Shown here in pieces: positions 16,223 to 24,702 of a DNA stretch of 64,000 nucleotides (position 1 is its first letter; each line of letters starts with the position of its first letter). Position numbers and translations under genes: made by a program. Origin of the DNA: Streptomyces sp. WMMB 322 (GTDB lineage: Bacteria; Actinomycetota; Actinomycetes; Streptomycetales; Streptomycetaceae); contig NZ_FMHI01000004.1 in NCBI RefSeq assembly GCF_900090145.1, positions 358,501-422,500 on the forward strand, given 5' to 3'. Below the pieces are notes generated by a model. That model did not search any database. It was not told the origin of the DNA and was given only the letters and a program-made list of their open reading frames with translations.

Positions 16223-17748
16223 GCCGACGCGCCCTCCTCGGCCCGGGGGCCCGGCCCGCCGCCCGCGCCCGTGGCCTCGTGCCCCTCCCCGTGCCCGGCA
16301 CCGGCGCGGCCGTCGGCACGGTCGCGGGGCCGGAGCGGAAGTCGTACGAACACCCGGAATCCGCCCTCCGGCAGTGGACCCGCCTCACACAGCCCGTGCA
16401 GCGCGGCGGCTCGCTCCCGCATTCCGATCAGGCCGTGTCCGCCGCCCGGCACGCCCGCTCCACCGACGGCCGCCGGGGACGGGGCCTGGGCCGGGATGGG
16501 GGCGGCAGCGGGATCTGCTGCTCCTTGCTCCGCCGCGGGCGCCGGCGCCGTCGCCTCCTCGGGGGCCGCGCCGCCGCCGTCGCCTCCACCGTCGTCCGTG
16601 ACGGTGATCTCCAGCCGGCCCGGCAGGGTGACGATCCGAACCTCGGCGTGCGCCCCCGCTCCGACGTGTTTCTGCACGTTCGTCAGCGCCTCCTGCACGA
16701 CCCGGTACGCGGTCAGGTCCACAGCCGACGGCAGGGCCCGGGGCTCTTCCCCGCTCTCCCCCTCGGACGCGTCCTCCCGCTCGGACGCGTCCTCCCGCTC
16801 GGGCGCGTCCTCCCGCTCCCTCGCGACGTCCACCGAGACGGACAGCCCCGCCCTGGTGAAGCCCTCGACCAGCTCGTCCAGGACGCCCAGCCCCGGCGCC
16901 GGTTCGGTCGGCGCCGTGCTCTCCCCGGACTGACGCAGCAGGCCGACCGTGGCCTGAAGCTCGCTCAGCGCGTGCCGGCTCGCCTCCCGCACGTGTGCCA
17001 GCGCCTCCTTCGCCTGGTCCGGCCTGCGGTCCATGACGTGCGAGGCGACACCGGCCTGGACGTTGACGAGCGCGATGTGGTGGGCGACGACGTCGTGCAG
17101 CTCGCGGGCGATGCGCATGCGCTCCTCGGCCACGCGTCGCCTCGCCTCCTCCTCCCGGGTGCGCTCGGCCCGCTCGGCGCGCTCCCGTATGGCGTCGACG
17201 AACGCGCGGCGGCTGCGCACCGCCTCCCCGGCGGCAGCGGCCAGCCCGGTCCACGCGAAGGTGGCGAGGTTGTCCTGCGCGTACCAGGGGCGGCTGCCCA
17301 GCAGCATGCCCGCGGCCGTGAGCACCGCCACGGTCACGGCGCCGACGCGGACGCTCGTGACCCGGTCCGTGCGGTTGGAGACCGTGTACAGCGCGATGAT
17401 CGCGGCGATCACGATCGGCGCGCGGTGACCTCCGGACGGGGCGCCCACGCGCGGGTCGACCACCAGGCCGACGACGGTGACCAGGGCGGTGATGCACAGC
17501 ACCGGCATCGGCGCACGGCGGCGGAGCACCAGCACACCGCAGGCCAGGGCCGCAAGCAGGACCGTCTGCGGGGCGATCGCGCGCCGGACGAAGGCGGGGC
17601 TGATGTCGTGGCCGGAGGCTCGCGCGCCCGCGCCGAGCAGGATCGCCGCGAAAGCACCCACGGCGATGAGTGCGTCCACTGCGTAGGGATGCGTCTGCAT
17701 CCACTGCCGCACTTCGCTCAAGGTGCCTGCTGAGGGCTTCGGCGTCAT
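16219..17748 (-). CDS. Sensor histidine kinase (HisKA_3 type) with repeat-expanded catalytic half
   Basis: 509 residues. Several N-terminal hydrophobic helices (about residues 20-175) form a membrane sensor. The HisKA_3 dimerisation segment contains RELHDVVAHH with the phospho-His near 217. The ATPase part has VDLTAYRVVQEALTNVQKH, DDGGG and GGHGLIGMRERA. Two low-complexity inserts are odd: a Glu/Arg/Asp/Ala repeat (EREDA units, coded by 18-bp repeats near 16769-16822) and a Pro/Ala-rich insert between the D box and the G box. It lies downstream of pspA-pspAA on the same strand, suggesting a cell-envelope stress role by context. Confidence 0.93.
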   Translation of the reverse strand: MTPKPSAGTLSEVRQWMQTHPYAVDALIAVGAFAAILLGAGARASGHDISPAFVRRAIAPQTVLLAALACGVLVLRRRAPMPVLCITALVTVVGLVVDPRVGAPSGGHRAPIVIAAIIALYTVSNRTDRVTSVRVGAVTVAVLTAAGMLLGSRPWYAQDNLATFAWTGLAAAAGEAVRSRRAFVDAIRERAERAERTREEEARRRVAEERMRIARELHDVVAHHIALVNVQAGVASHVMDRRPDQAKEALAHVREASRHALSELQATVGLLRQSGESTAPTEPAPGLGVLDELVEGFTRAGLSVSVDVAREREDAPEREDASEREDASEGESGEEPRALPSAVDLTAYRVVQEALTNVQKHVGAGAHAEVRIVTLPGRLEITVTDDGGGDGGGAAPEEATAPAPAAEQGAADPAAAPIPAQAPSPAAVGGAGVPGGGHGLIGMRERAAALHGLCEAGPLPEGGFRVFVRLPLRPRDRADGRAGAGHGEGHEATGAGGGPGPRAEEGASA

Positions 17749-17948
17749 TGGGGGCTCATCTGTTGCTCAGGCCTGCCGGACGGGCCGGAAGCGTCGAGGG
17801 TGCCGGCACGCCTGCCCGGTCCGCCGGCTCGGCCTGCCGGGCCGGGTCCGGCGAGGGCACCGGAGGGGCCGGACGGGCCGTGGGCCCGGGCCCCGTCGCC
17901 CTCCGGCTGCCCGCCCCGAGCGCTCCGCGGACCGGCCGGTCCGGAGGG

Positions 17949-18227
17949 TCAGTTGGGGATGAGGCCCCCGTCGGTGAGCATCTCCCGTACTTCCTCGAGG
18001 GATGCTTCCGGCGCGGGCAGGATCAGCTCCGAGGGCTCCAGCACGTCGTCGGGCAGGGGCGAGCCCATCGTCCGCACCGCGTTGAGGAGCGCCGTGAACG
18101 TGCGGCGGAAGCCCTCCTCGTCGCCCGTCTCCATCTCGGAGAGCAGCTCGTCGTCCAGCTTGTTCAGCTCGGCGAAGTGGCTGTCCTCCAGCTTCACCTG
18201 GCCTTCTCCCATGATCCGTACGATCAT
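17949..18227 (-). CDS. PspA-associated protein PspAA
   Basis: A 92-residue acidic protein beginning MIVRIMGEGQVKLEDSHF and ending MLTDGGLIPN, the conserved ends of the actinobacterial PspAA family. It follows pspA by 106 bases on the same strand, the standard arrangement. It is thought to modulate PspA at the membrane; its biochemical action is not known from sequence. Confidence 0.9.
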   Translation of the reverse strand: MIVRIMGEGQVKLEDSHFAELNKLDDELLSEMETGDEEGFRRTFTALLNAVRTMGSPLPDDVLEPSELILPAPEASLEEVREMLTDGGLIPN

Positions 18228-18333
18228 GCCGCTCTCCTTCTGGCGCGGGCCCTCAGCTGCATCTCGGTGTCACTGCTCCTCGGAGCCGGGGCTGCCGCTC
18301 GTCGCGGCACCGCCCCGGGCTTCCTTCCGGCCG

Positions 18334-19134
18334 CTACTTCTCGAACTTCGGGGTGTCCTGGGACTGCCGGTCCTCGGTCTGCCCGGTGCCGGTGCCGCCC
18401 TCGATGGCCTGCTGCCCGCCGCTGTCCGAGCCGCCGGCCAGCTCGGCCTTCATCCGCTGAAGCTCCAGCTCGACGTCCGAACCACCGGAGAGCCTGTCCA
18501 GCTCGGCGGTGATGTCGTCCTTCGCCATGCCGGAGGGGTCCTCGAGGGCGCCGGAGGCGAGCAGCTCGTCGATCGCGCCCGAGCGGGCCTGCAGCTGCGC
18601 CGTCTTGTCCTCGGCACGCTGGATGGCCATGCCGACGTCGCCCATCTCCTCGGAGATGCCGGAGAAGGCCTCGCCGATGCGCGTCTGAGCCTGCGCGGCC
18701 GTGTAGGTGGCCTTGATGGTCTCCTTCTTCGTGCGGAAGGCGTCCACCTTCGCCTGAAGCCGCTGGGAGGCGAGCGTCAGCTTCTCCTCCTCGCCCTGCA
18801 GCGTCTGGTGCTGCGACTCCAGGTCCGTGACCTGCTGCTGGAGCGCGGCACGGCGGGAGAGCGCCTCGCGGGCCAGATCCTCGCGTCCCAGCGCGAGGGC
18901 CTTCTTGCCCTGCTCCTCCAGCTTGGTGGACTGGCCCTGGAGCTGGCTCATCTGCAGCTCCAGGCGCTTGCGGGACGTTGCCACGTCGGCGACCCCGCGG
19001 CGCACCTTCTGAAGCAGCTCGAGCTGCTTCTGGTACGAGTAGTCGAGCGTCTCGCGCGGGTCCTCGGCCCGGTCCAGGGCCTTGTTGGCCTTCGCGCGGA
19101 AGATCATTCCCATACGCTTCATGACACCGCTCAT
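18334..19134 (-). CDS. pspA: Phage-shock protein A (PspA/IM30 family)
   Basis: 266 residues from the ATG at 19134 (MSGVMKRMGMIFRAKANKAL); an in-frame ATG at 19122 is an alternative start. The N-terminal amphipathic helix and long coiled coil (about 25-215) are typical of ESCRT-III-like PspA, which binds stressed membranes. The motif RAEDPRETLDYSYQKQ is characteristic of the actinobacterial branch. The C-terminal tail (about 230-266) is Gly/Gln/Thr-rich and probably disordered. PspAA and then a two-component system follow on the same strand. Confidence 0.95.
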   Translation of the reverse strand: MSGVMKRMGMIFRAKANKALDRAEDPRETLDYSYQKQLELLQKVRRGVADVATSRKRLELQMSQLQGQSTKLEEQGKKALALGREDLAREALSRRAALQQQVTDLESQHQTLQGEEEKLTLASQRLQAKVDAFRTKKETIKATYTAAQAQTRIGEAFSGISEEMGDVGMAIQRAEDKTAQLQARSGAIDELLASGALEDPSGMAKDDITAELDRLSGGSDVELELQRMKAELAGGSDSGGQQAIEGGTGTGQTEDRQSQDTPKFEK

Positions 19135-19548
19135 GGGCCTCGCGCGCCCCCTTCGTAACGGACTGAGCCTCAGCAGCACACCTTCAAGACCCAAGACTAC
19201 GGGCCCTGGTTCCATTACCGCACTGTTCGACCGCGGATGCGCTCCTCCTGAAGGACGATCGGGGCGTGACGCCTCCGGCGCAAGGAGTAGGCGCGTCCCG
19301 TGGTCAGCCGCCCGAGAGGGCCTCACGGCCGGTGGTCGCGGTCGTGGCGGTCGTGGCAGGACGGGTGCGGATGCGGGTGCGGGCGGGGCCGGGCCAACGC
19401 AGCGCAATCGCCGGGCGGGGCGGCCGGAGGAGCGCCGGCGGACCGCAGCGGCGCCGCACCCGCCGCGCACCGGCTCGGCACGGGTGTTGCGAGATCGTTC
19501 CCGGCACAGCTCTGGGGCACCCCCGCGCCGCACCGTAGGCTTGGTGGC
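19135..19548. other. Divergent promoter region between pspA and the DUF3043 gene
   Basis: A 414-base gap that must hold the promoters for both divergent genes. Bases 19180-19230 are relatively AT-rich beside pspA. Bases 19325-19400 consist of GGTCGTGGC- and GTGCGG-like short repeats. No gene with family similarity or a ribosome site was seen. Confidence 0.5.
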
Positions 19549-20148
19549 GTGTTCCGAAGCCGTTCGAAGGACGGGCAGGCCGCTCCCACCGCGAAGGTGA
19601 CCGCCGCCGAGCCCCAGCAGACCCGTGACCCGCAGGCTCCCAAGGGCCGGCCGACGCCCAAGCGCAGCGAGGCCCAGTCGCAGCGCCGCACGCTCGCGAA
19701 GGCACCGTCCAACCGCAGGGAGGCCGCCAAGCGGCAGCGCGAGGCGCGCCGCAGCGCCATGAGCCGCCAGCGTGAGGCGCTGGCAAGCGGCGACGAGCGC
19801 TATCTGCCCGCGCGTGACAAGGGCCCCGTACGGCGCTACGCCCGCGACTACGTGGACTCGCGGTGGTCCGTCGCGGAGTTCTTCCTGCCGATCGCCGTGA
19901 TCATCCTGGTGCTGAGCATGATGCCCTCGCTCCAGCTGAAGAACATCTCGCTCCTGCTCTGGCTGTTCGTGATCGTGATGATCGTGCTGGACTCGATCGG
20001 GCTCGGCTTCCGGCTCAAGAGGGACCTGCGGGAGCGCTTCCCGGACGAGTCCAGGCGCGGCGCCGTCGCCTACGCGCTGATGCGTACGCTCCAGCTGCGC
20101 AAGATGCGCCTGCCCAAGCCGCAGGTCGCACGCGGCGAGAAGCCCTGA
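19549..20148 (+). CDS. DUF3043 membrane protein
   Basis: 199 residues from the GTG at 19549 (VFRSRSKDGQAAPTAKV). The first 110 residues are very basic and Gln/Arg-rich. Two closely spaced hydrophobic helices follow (about 107-123, FFLPIAVIILVLSMMPS, and 130-150, LLLWLFVIVMIVLDSIG), then a basic cytoplasmic tail. This is the layout of the actinobacterial DUF3043 family, of unknown function. It ends 64 bases before the methyltransferase gene, possibly in one transcript. Confidence 0.85.
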   Translation: MFRSRSKDGQAAPTAKVTAAEPQQTRDPQAPKGRPTPKRSEAQSQRRTLAKAPSNRREAAKRQREARRSAMSRQREALASGDERYLPARDKGPVRRYARDYVDSRWSVAEFFLPIAVIILVLSMMPSLQLKNISLLLWLFVIVMIVLDSIGLGFRLKRDLRERFPDESRRGAVAYALMRTLQLRKMRLPKPQVARGEKP

Positions 20149-20212
20149 ACGGGCGGCGGGGAGGCCGGGGCGCCCTCGTGTGCGCCGCCCCGGGCCCGGC
20201 GGAACGCCGTCG

Positions 20213-20947
20213 ATGTGCCGCGGGTGCGCCGTGGACCTGACTGATCCCGGACAGCCGGCGCAGCGGCTCCTGGCCCGCCAGCTCGACGAACAGATATCGG
20301 CCGCGTTCGACTCCGAACGGCGGCTGCGTGTGCTCGACGTCGGGCTCGGCCGCGGTGTCCAGGCGCTGAGGCTGGCGCGCGCGGGCCACACGGTCACCGG
20401 CCTTCAGTCCGATCCCGATCTGCGTGAACTCTTCGAGAAGGACCTCGCCGAGGAGCCGGAGGAGACACGCGGGCGTGTGCGGCTCGTGACCGGCGGGAGC
20501 GAGGACACCGGCGCACACTTCCGGCCCGGTGCCTTCGACGTGGTGATGTGCCACGACGGACTGCTCCAGGCGTCCAGTCCCGGCACCACCCTGGCCGGTC
20601 TCGCCCGTGTGCTGGCGCCCGGCGGACTGATGTCCCTGCTGATACGCAACGACGCGGCCCTGGCCATGCATCCCGGCCGGGCCGGCGACTGGGACGCGGC
20701 GCTGGCCGCGCTCGACTTCCCGGAACGGACAGGCAGCACGCTGCGTCTGGAGACCCTCTCCAGGGGGCTGGCCGGGATCGGCACGCCGCTGCGGGAGTGG
20801 TACGGCGTGGGGATATTCGGCAGCCACTGCCCGGCCGAGGAGGAGAAGGCGGAGCGGATGCTCGCCGTGGAGGAACGCGCGGGGCGCCTCGATCCGTACC
20901 GTTCCGTGGCGTCGATGCTGCACATCTGCGGGGTGCGCGGCGGCTGA
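20213..20947 (+). CDS. Class I SAM-dependent methyltransferase
   Basis: 244 residues from the ATG at 20213; a GTG at 20231 is an alternative start. The SAM-binding Rossmann region is clear: RVLDVGLGRGVQAL (motif I, with GxGxG reduced to GLGRG), the acidic end of beta2 (GLQSDPD) and the motif IV region FDVVMCHDGLLQ. LARVLAPGGLMSLLIRN matches the post-motif strand. The C-terminus (EEEKAERMLAVEERAGRLDPYRSVA) resembles tRNA-methyltransferase-like CmoM/SmtA proteins, so an RNA or small-molecule substrate is possible. The methyl acceptor is unknown. Confidence 0.85.
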   Translation: MCRGCAVDLTDPGQPAQRLLARQLDEQISAAFDSERRLRVLDVGLGRGVQALRLARAGHTVTGLQSDPDLRELFEKDLAEEPEETRGRVRLVTGGSEDTGAHFRPGAFDVVMCHDGLLQASSPGTTLAGLARVLAPGGLMSLLIRNDAALAMHPGRAGDWDAALAALDFPERTGSTLRLETLSRGLAGIGTPLREWYGVGIFGSHCPAEEEKAERMLAVEERAGRLDPYRSVASMLHICGVRGG

Positions 20948-21097
20948 CCGCCCGGGGACGCCCCGACGGCGGCCGGAGACGGCGGACGCGCGGGCGGCGG
21001 ACACCGGGGCGGCTCCCGCTCCGATCCGCTCGTCCCGCTCCTGGGCACCGGCGGCCCCGCACTCGGTCACCCGGGGGTCGAGGACCCTTGCTGCGGG

Positions 21098-21130
21098 GCG
21101 GGCCGTGGCCGGGTCCCGGCCACGGCCCGC
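21098..21130. terminator. Strong hairpin between convergent genes
   Basis: 21098-21113 (GCGGGCCGTGGCCGGG) is the reverse complement of 21115-21130 with a single base between the arms. It lies just beyond the stop of the 75-aa gene (21143) and downstream of the convergent methyltransferase. Confidence 0.85.
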
Positions 21131-21142
21131 CGCGTCCGGCCG

Positions 21143-21370
21143 CTACACGTTCTCGCCCTCGTAGCCTTCCTCGGCGTGCAGGCTCATGGGGCCGTAGACC
21201 TTGCTGCCGTCCTCCAGCAGGGTCACCTGGTCGGTGCCGCCCTGGAGCAGGTCCTTCCAGACCTCGCCGATCCAGGACTCGGCGTCCCCCTGAGTGGGGA
21301 ACTCCTCGGGCGCCACGGCGGGTTCGGTCTCCGATCCGTCGGCCTTCTCGAACCGCCACGTCCACGCCAT
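21143..21370 (-). CDS. Small conserved protein of unknown function (75 aa)
   Basis: 75 acidic residues starting MAWTWRFEKADGSETEP and ending LHAEEGYEGENV, with WIGEVWKDLLQGG in the centre. The composition and well-formed ends, plus the terminator directly downstream, support a real gene; I recall similar small proteins in other streptomycetes at this locus. No enzymatic motif, membrane segment or metal site is visible. Confidence 0.75.
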   Translation of the reverse strand: MAWTWRFEKADGSETEPAVAPEEFPTQGDAESWIGEVWKDLLQGGTDQVTLLEDGSKVYGPMSLHAEEGYEGENV

Positions 21371-21906
21371 GAATGCCTCCCGAGATCGACTGCTGCTGCC
21401 CGCAGACTAAGGGGTGTCCGACGAATGGCGTCGTCCCTCCCCTGTGCCCGGCGGCCCGGGCGGGGCCCCAGCAGGGCAGGGGGCGCGGTAGCTGGTGCGT
21501 GCGATCGCAGGGCGGAAGGTGGGGGCACCTCCCGCGCCGCCAGGCCAGGTACGACTGCCTCCCGCCGCCAGGCCCAGGTGGGGGTACCCGGGCCGGCGGA
21601 TACCCGGGCCCGCCGGCCCCAGGGGCAGGGGGCGCTGGGGCACTTCCCCGTGGCTCCGCCGGGGAGACCCGACCCCGGCGAAGCCACAGGAGGGCTGCGC
21701 CGACGAACGACGACGCAGCGCGGGGGGCACCCGCCGGCCGAAGGCCCAGGGGCGCCGTGGGGGCACCCGCCGGCCGAAGGCCGGGGGCGCGTGCAAGCCA
21801 CCGCGCACCTGGGGGCGCCTTCCCAGCGGCAGCCGGGGGACGGACCGGTCGGACACTCCTCGGTCCTGAGCGAGCGGGCGCCGACCGCGCACGAGACGAT
21901 CGGGGG
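21371..21906. repeat. Intergenic region rich in G-rich mini-palindromes and direct repeats
   Basis: 536 bases without a convincing gene. It holds several G-run palindromes of the GGTGGGGGCACCTCC and GGTGGGGGTACC type. One direct repeat is exact over 24 bases: 21723-21746 and 21759-21782, both containing GGGGGCACCCGCCGGCC, with period 36. CCGGGCCGGCGG and CCGGGCCCGCCGG lie close together near 21588-21615. These look like the small interspersed repeats common in streptomycete gaps. No cobalamin riboswitch boxes were found upstream of cobU here. Confidence 0.65.
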
Positions 21907-23124
21907 GTGGAACTCACACTGCTCGGCACCGGAGCCCCTTCCGGTCTCCCCCGCACCGACTGCCCGTGCGCCGTGTGCGCCGCCTGCGCCAGGGGCCGTA
22001 CGAACACGCGCGCGGCCACGGCCGTTCTCGTCGACAGCACGCTGCTCCTCGACCTCACCCCCGGTCCCGCGTTGGCCGCCGCCCGTGCGGGACGGTCGCT
22101 GCAGGGCGTACGTCAGGTGCTGCTCACGCACCCGCACGAAGGCCCCGCCACGGAGTTCCCCGCGGGGCTGCCCGCGCCGCTGCGTGTCGCCGAGCGGCAG
22201 GAGCTCGCGCTCATCAGCGGCCACCGCGTGCGTGCCCTCGCCCTGGACGCGCCCGGCACCGGCTACCAGGTGACCGCGCCCGGCGGAGAACGCCTCCTCT
22301 ACCTGCCGCCGCGGGCTGCGCCGGCAGGTCTCGAGGAAGGGCGCGAACCGGTCTCCGCCCCCTACGACATGGTGCTGCTCGACGTGCTCGGCCGCCCCGA
22401 GGCGCTCGCCCGGCTGCGCGAGGCGGGTGCGGTCGGCCCGGCCACCGACGTCGTCGCGGTCCACATCGATCACGACGTGCCGCCGGGCCCCGAGCTGCGC
22501 CGGCGCCTCGCCGCTGCGGGAGCGCACGCCGAACCGGACGGGACGACGCTCGTCGTCGGCGACTACCCGGACGTCCCCGAGATTCCGCGCCGCACGCTCG
22601 TACTCGGCGGGGCCCGTTCCGGGAAGTCCGTCGAGGCGGAGCAGCGGCTGGCTTCCTTCCCCGGCGTCGTCTACGTGGCGACCGGCGGCACCCGCGAAGG
22701 CGATTCCGAGTGGGCGGCCCGGATCACCGCGCACAAGGAACGGCGTCCCCCCTCCTGGCGCACCACCGAGACCTGCGATCTGGTGCCGCTGCTGGAGGAG
22801 CCGGGCCCGCCGCTGCTCATCGACTGTCTCGCCCTGTGGCTGACGGACGCGATGGACACCGTGGGCGCCTGGGACGACCAGCGCTGGGCCACCATCGGTT
22901 CGCGCATGCTCAGGGAGCGGGTCTCGGCGCTCGTCTCGGCGCTGCGCGGAACCCGTCGGACCGTGGTCGCGGTGAGCAACGAGGTCGGGTCGGGCATCGT
23001 CCCCGAAACGTCGTCCGGGCGCCGCTTCCGCGACGAACTGGGCCGTCTGAACACGGAGTTCGCCGGCGAGTGCGAGCACGTACTGCTGGTGACCGCCGGG
23101 ATCGCGCAGCCGCTGCGCGGCTGA
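21907..23124 (+). CDS. cobU: Adenosylcobinamide kinase/guanylyltransferase CobU with an N-terminal PhnP-like domain
   Basis: 405 residues from the GTG at 21907. Residues 1-225 resemble a metallo-beta-lactamase-fold domain of the PhnP type (LTLLGTGAPSGLPRTDC and a CPCAVCAAC cysteine cluster). Its core metal motif THxHxDH is reduced to THPHEGP, so hydrolase activity is doubtful. Residues 230-405 are CobU: the P-loop GGARSGKS (about 234-241), VATGGTREGD, LIDCLALWLTDAM and VVAVSNEVGSGIVPE. This half phosphorylates adenosylcobinamide and adds GMP from GTP. cobT follows after 106 bases. Confidence 0.93.
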   Translation: MELTLLGTGAPSGLPRTDCPCAVCAACARGRTNTRAATAVLVDSTLLLDLTPGPALAAARAGRSLQGVRQVLLTHPHEGPATEFPAGLPAPLRVAERQELALISGHRVRALALDAPGTGYQVTAPGGERLLYLPPRAAPAGLEEGREPVSAPYDMVLLDVLGRPEALARLREAGAVGPATDVVAVHIDHDVPPGPELRRRLAAAGAHAEPDGTTLVVGDYPDVPEIPRRTLVLGGARSGKSVEAEQRLASFPGVVYVATGGTREGDSEWAARITAHKERRPPSWRTTETCDLVPLLEEPGPPLLIDCLALWLTDAMDTVGAWDDQRWATIGSRMLRERVSALVSALRGTRRTVVAVSNEVGSGIVPETSSGRRFRDELGRLNTEFAGECEHVLLVTAGIAQPLRG

Positions 23125-23230
23125 CGGCACGGGCCCCTCCGGCGGAGCCGCGGCACACCGGCACGGCCCCTGTTGCGCGTACGCACCGCACCGCCGTACG
23201 CACGGGTGCCGTGCCGTAACCTTCGCCTAC

Positions 23231-24352
23231 ATGACTGACCGCACCCTGGACCTGGACGACTTCTCCGATCTCATCGAGCGCCCGCACGGCGGCCTGCGCC
23301 GGGACGCCGAGGAGCGAAGGGCGCGGACGGGCCTGCCGGCCGAGGCGCTGGGCAGGCTCGACGAGCTCGGTGAGTGGCTGACGGCGGCTCAGGGACGGGT
23401 GCCCGTCGAACCGTTGCGGCAGCCGCGGCTCGTGGTCTTCGCGGGCGATCACGGTGTGGCCTCGCTGGGCGTCTCGTCCCGCCCTGCCGGTACCGCGCAC
23501 ACGCTCGTACGGGAGACGCTCGAGGGCACGACGCCCGCCGCGATCCTCGCCGGCAGGCTCGAAGTCCCGGTCAGGATCGTCGACATGGCGCTCGACTGCG
23601 ACCCGTCGGAACTGCCCGAAGAGGTGACCCGGCACCGGGTGCGCCGCTCCTCGGGCCGCCTCGACAGCGAGGACACGCTGACCGGGCCGGAGGCCGAGGC
23701 GGCCTTCCGCGCGGGGACGGCCGTCGCGGACGAGGAGGCGGACGCGGGCACGGACCTCGTCGTTCTCGGCGATCTGTCCGTCGGCGGCACGACGGCCGCG
23801 GCGACGCTCATCGCGGCGCTGTGCGGAACGGACGCGTCCGTCGTCACCGGCCGGGGCGGCGGCGCGATCGACGACCTGACGTGGATGCGCAAGTGCGCCG
23901 CCGTCAGGGACGGGTTGCGCCGCGCGCGGCCCGTACTGGGTGATCAGCTGGAGCTGCTGGCCGCGGTCGCGGGCGCCGACCTGACGGCCATGACGGGTTT
24001 CCTGCTCCAGTCCGCGGTACGCCGCACGCCCGTCGTGCTCGACGGCGTCGTCACCGCGGCGTGCGCGCTCGTCGCGCAGCGGGTGGCCTTCCGGGCCCCC
24101 GACTGGTGGATCGCCGGGCATGCGAGCAGCGAGCCCGCGCAGGCGAAGGCGCTCGACCGCATGGCCCTCGATCCGCTGCTCGAACAGCGCGTCGAGGTGG
24201 GCGGCGGCACAGGCGCTCTGCTGGCCCTGCCGATGGTGCAGGCGGCGGCCGAACTCGCGGCGCGGCTGCCCGTGTCGGAGGACGCCGAGGACGAGAAGAA
24301 GGACGACGGATACTCCGACGGGGCCAACCCCCCGGCGCTGGACGTGACTTGA
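23231..24352 (+). CDS. cobT: Nicotinate-nucleotide-dimethylbenzimidazole phosphoribosyltransferase CobT
   Basis: 373 residues from an ATG. Makes alpha-ribazole phosphate, the lower ligand of cobalamin. Family motifs are VVFAGDHGVASLGVS, the GTAVADEEADAG region, LGDLSVGGTTAAATL, VTGRGGGAIDD and the C-terminal GGGTGALLALPMVQAA with the conserved active-site neighbourhood. The acidic, Lys-containing C-terminal tail (EDAEDEKKDDG) is a non-conserved extension. It lies between cobU and cobS on the same strand. Confidence 0.95.
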   Translation: MTDRTLDLDDFSDLIERPHGGLRRDAEERRARTGLPAEALGRLDELGEWLTAAQGRVPVEPLRQPRLVVFAGDHGVASLGVSSRPAGTAHTLVRETLEGTTPAAILAGRLEVPVRIVDMALDCDPSELPEEVTRHRVRRSSGRLDSEDTLTGPEAEAAFRAGTAVADEEADAGTDLVVLGDLSVGGTTAAATLIAALCGTDASVVTGRGGGAIDDLTWMRKCAAVRDGLRRARPVLGDQLELLAAVAGADLTAMTGFLLQSAVRRTPVVLDGVVTAACALVAQRVAFRAPDWWIAGHASSEPAQAKALDRMALDPLLEQRVEVGGGTGALLALPMVQAAAELAARLPVSEDAEDEKKDDGYSDGANPPALDVT

Positions 24353-24702
24353 ACGCTCACCGGTGCCGGGCCCGCATCCCGCTCGCCCGGTCCGCGAGCC
24401 GCCTTCGGTGAACCTCTCCCGGTCAACCGGGTACGCGGGGCGGCGTGCAGGACCGGCGGACCTGCGAACTCTGCGGCGCCGGGGACGAGTTGACAGCAAC
24501 CGGGGGACGACGCGCACCGACGGGGCCGGCCCGACGGCCGGGCCTCTGCCCGGGCGTCCCGCCGCGCCTTCCGGAGCGGCAGCCCGGGGAATGCCGGCCG
24601 GGCCGGCCGACTCCGGCAACCGCGGTGCGCCTGAGCGCGGGCCTCGCCTCGTCGCGCACGGGCGGTGCCGCTGCGGAGCGTGAAGCGCTAGCCTGCGTTC
24701 CG
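24353..24702. other. Gap between cobT and cobS
   Basis: 350 bases with no convincing gene. The cobS frame stays open upstream to about 24445, but that stretch (including two CxxC-like pairs) has no ribosome site or family similarity and starts far from the CobS core. No riboswitch box or strong hairpin was noticed. Confidence 0.5.

Noticed and set aside
21371..21906. Cobalamin riboswitch ahead of cobU
   Set aside because: None of the conserved boxes (GCCACTG, AGYCMGGAGACC) was found on the plus strand in this gap.
24445..24702. N-terminal extension of cobS with two CxxC-like pairs
   Set aside because: The frame is open but has no start site with ribosome signal, and the ATG at 24703 is already far upstream of the CobS core.
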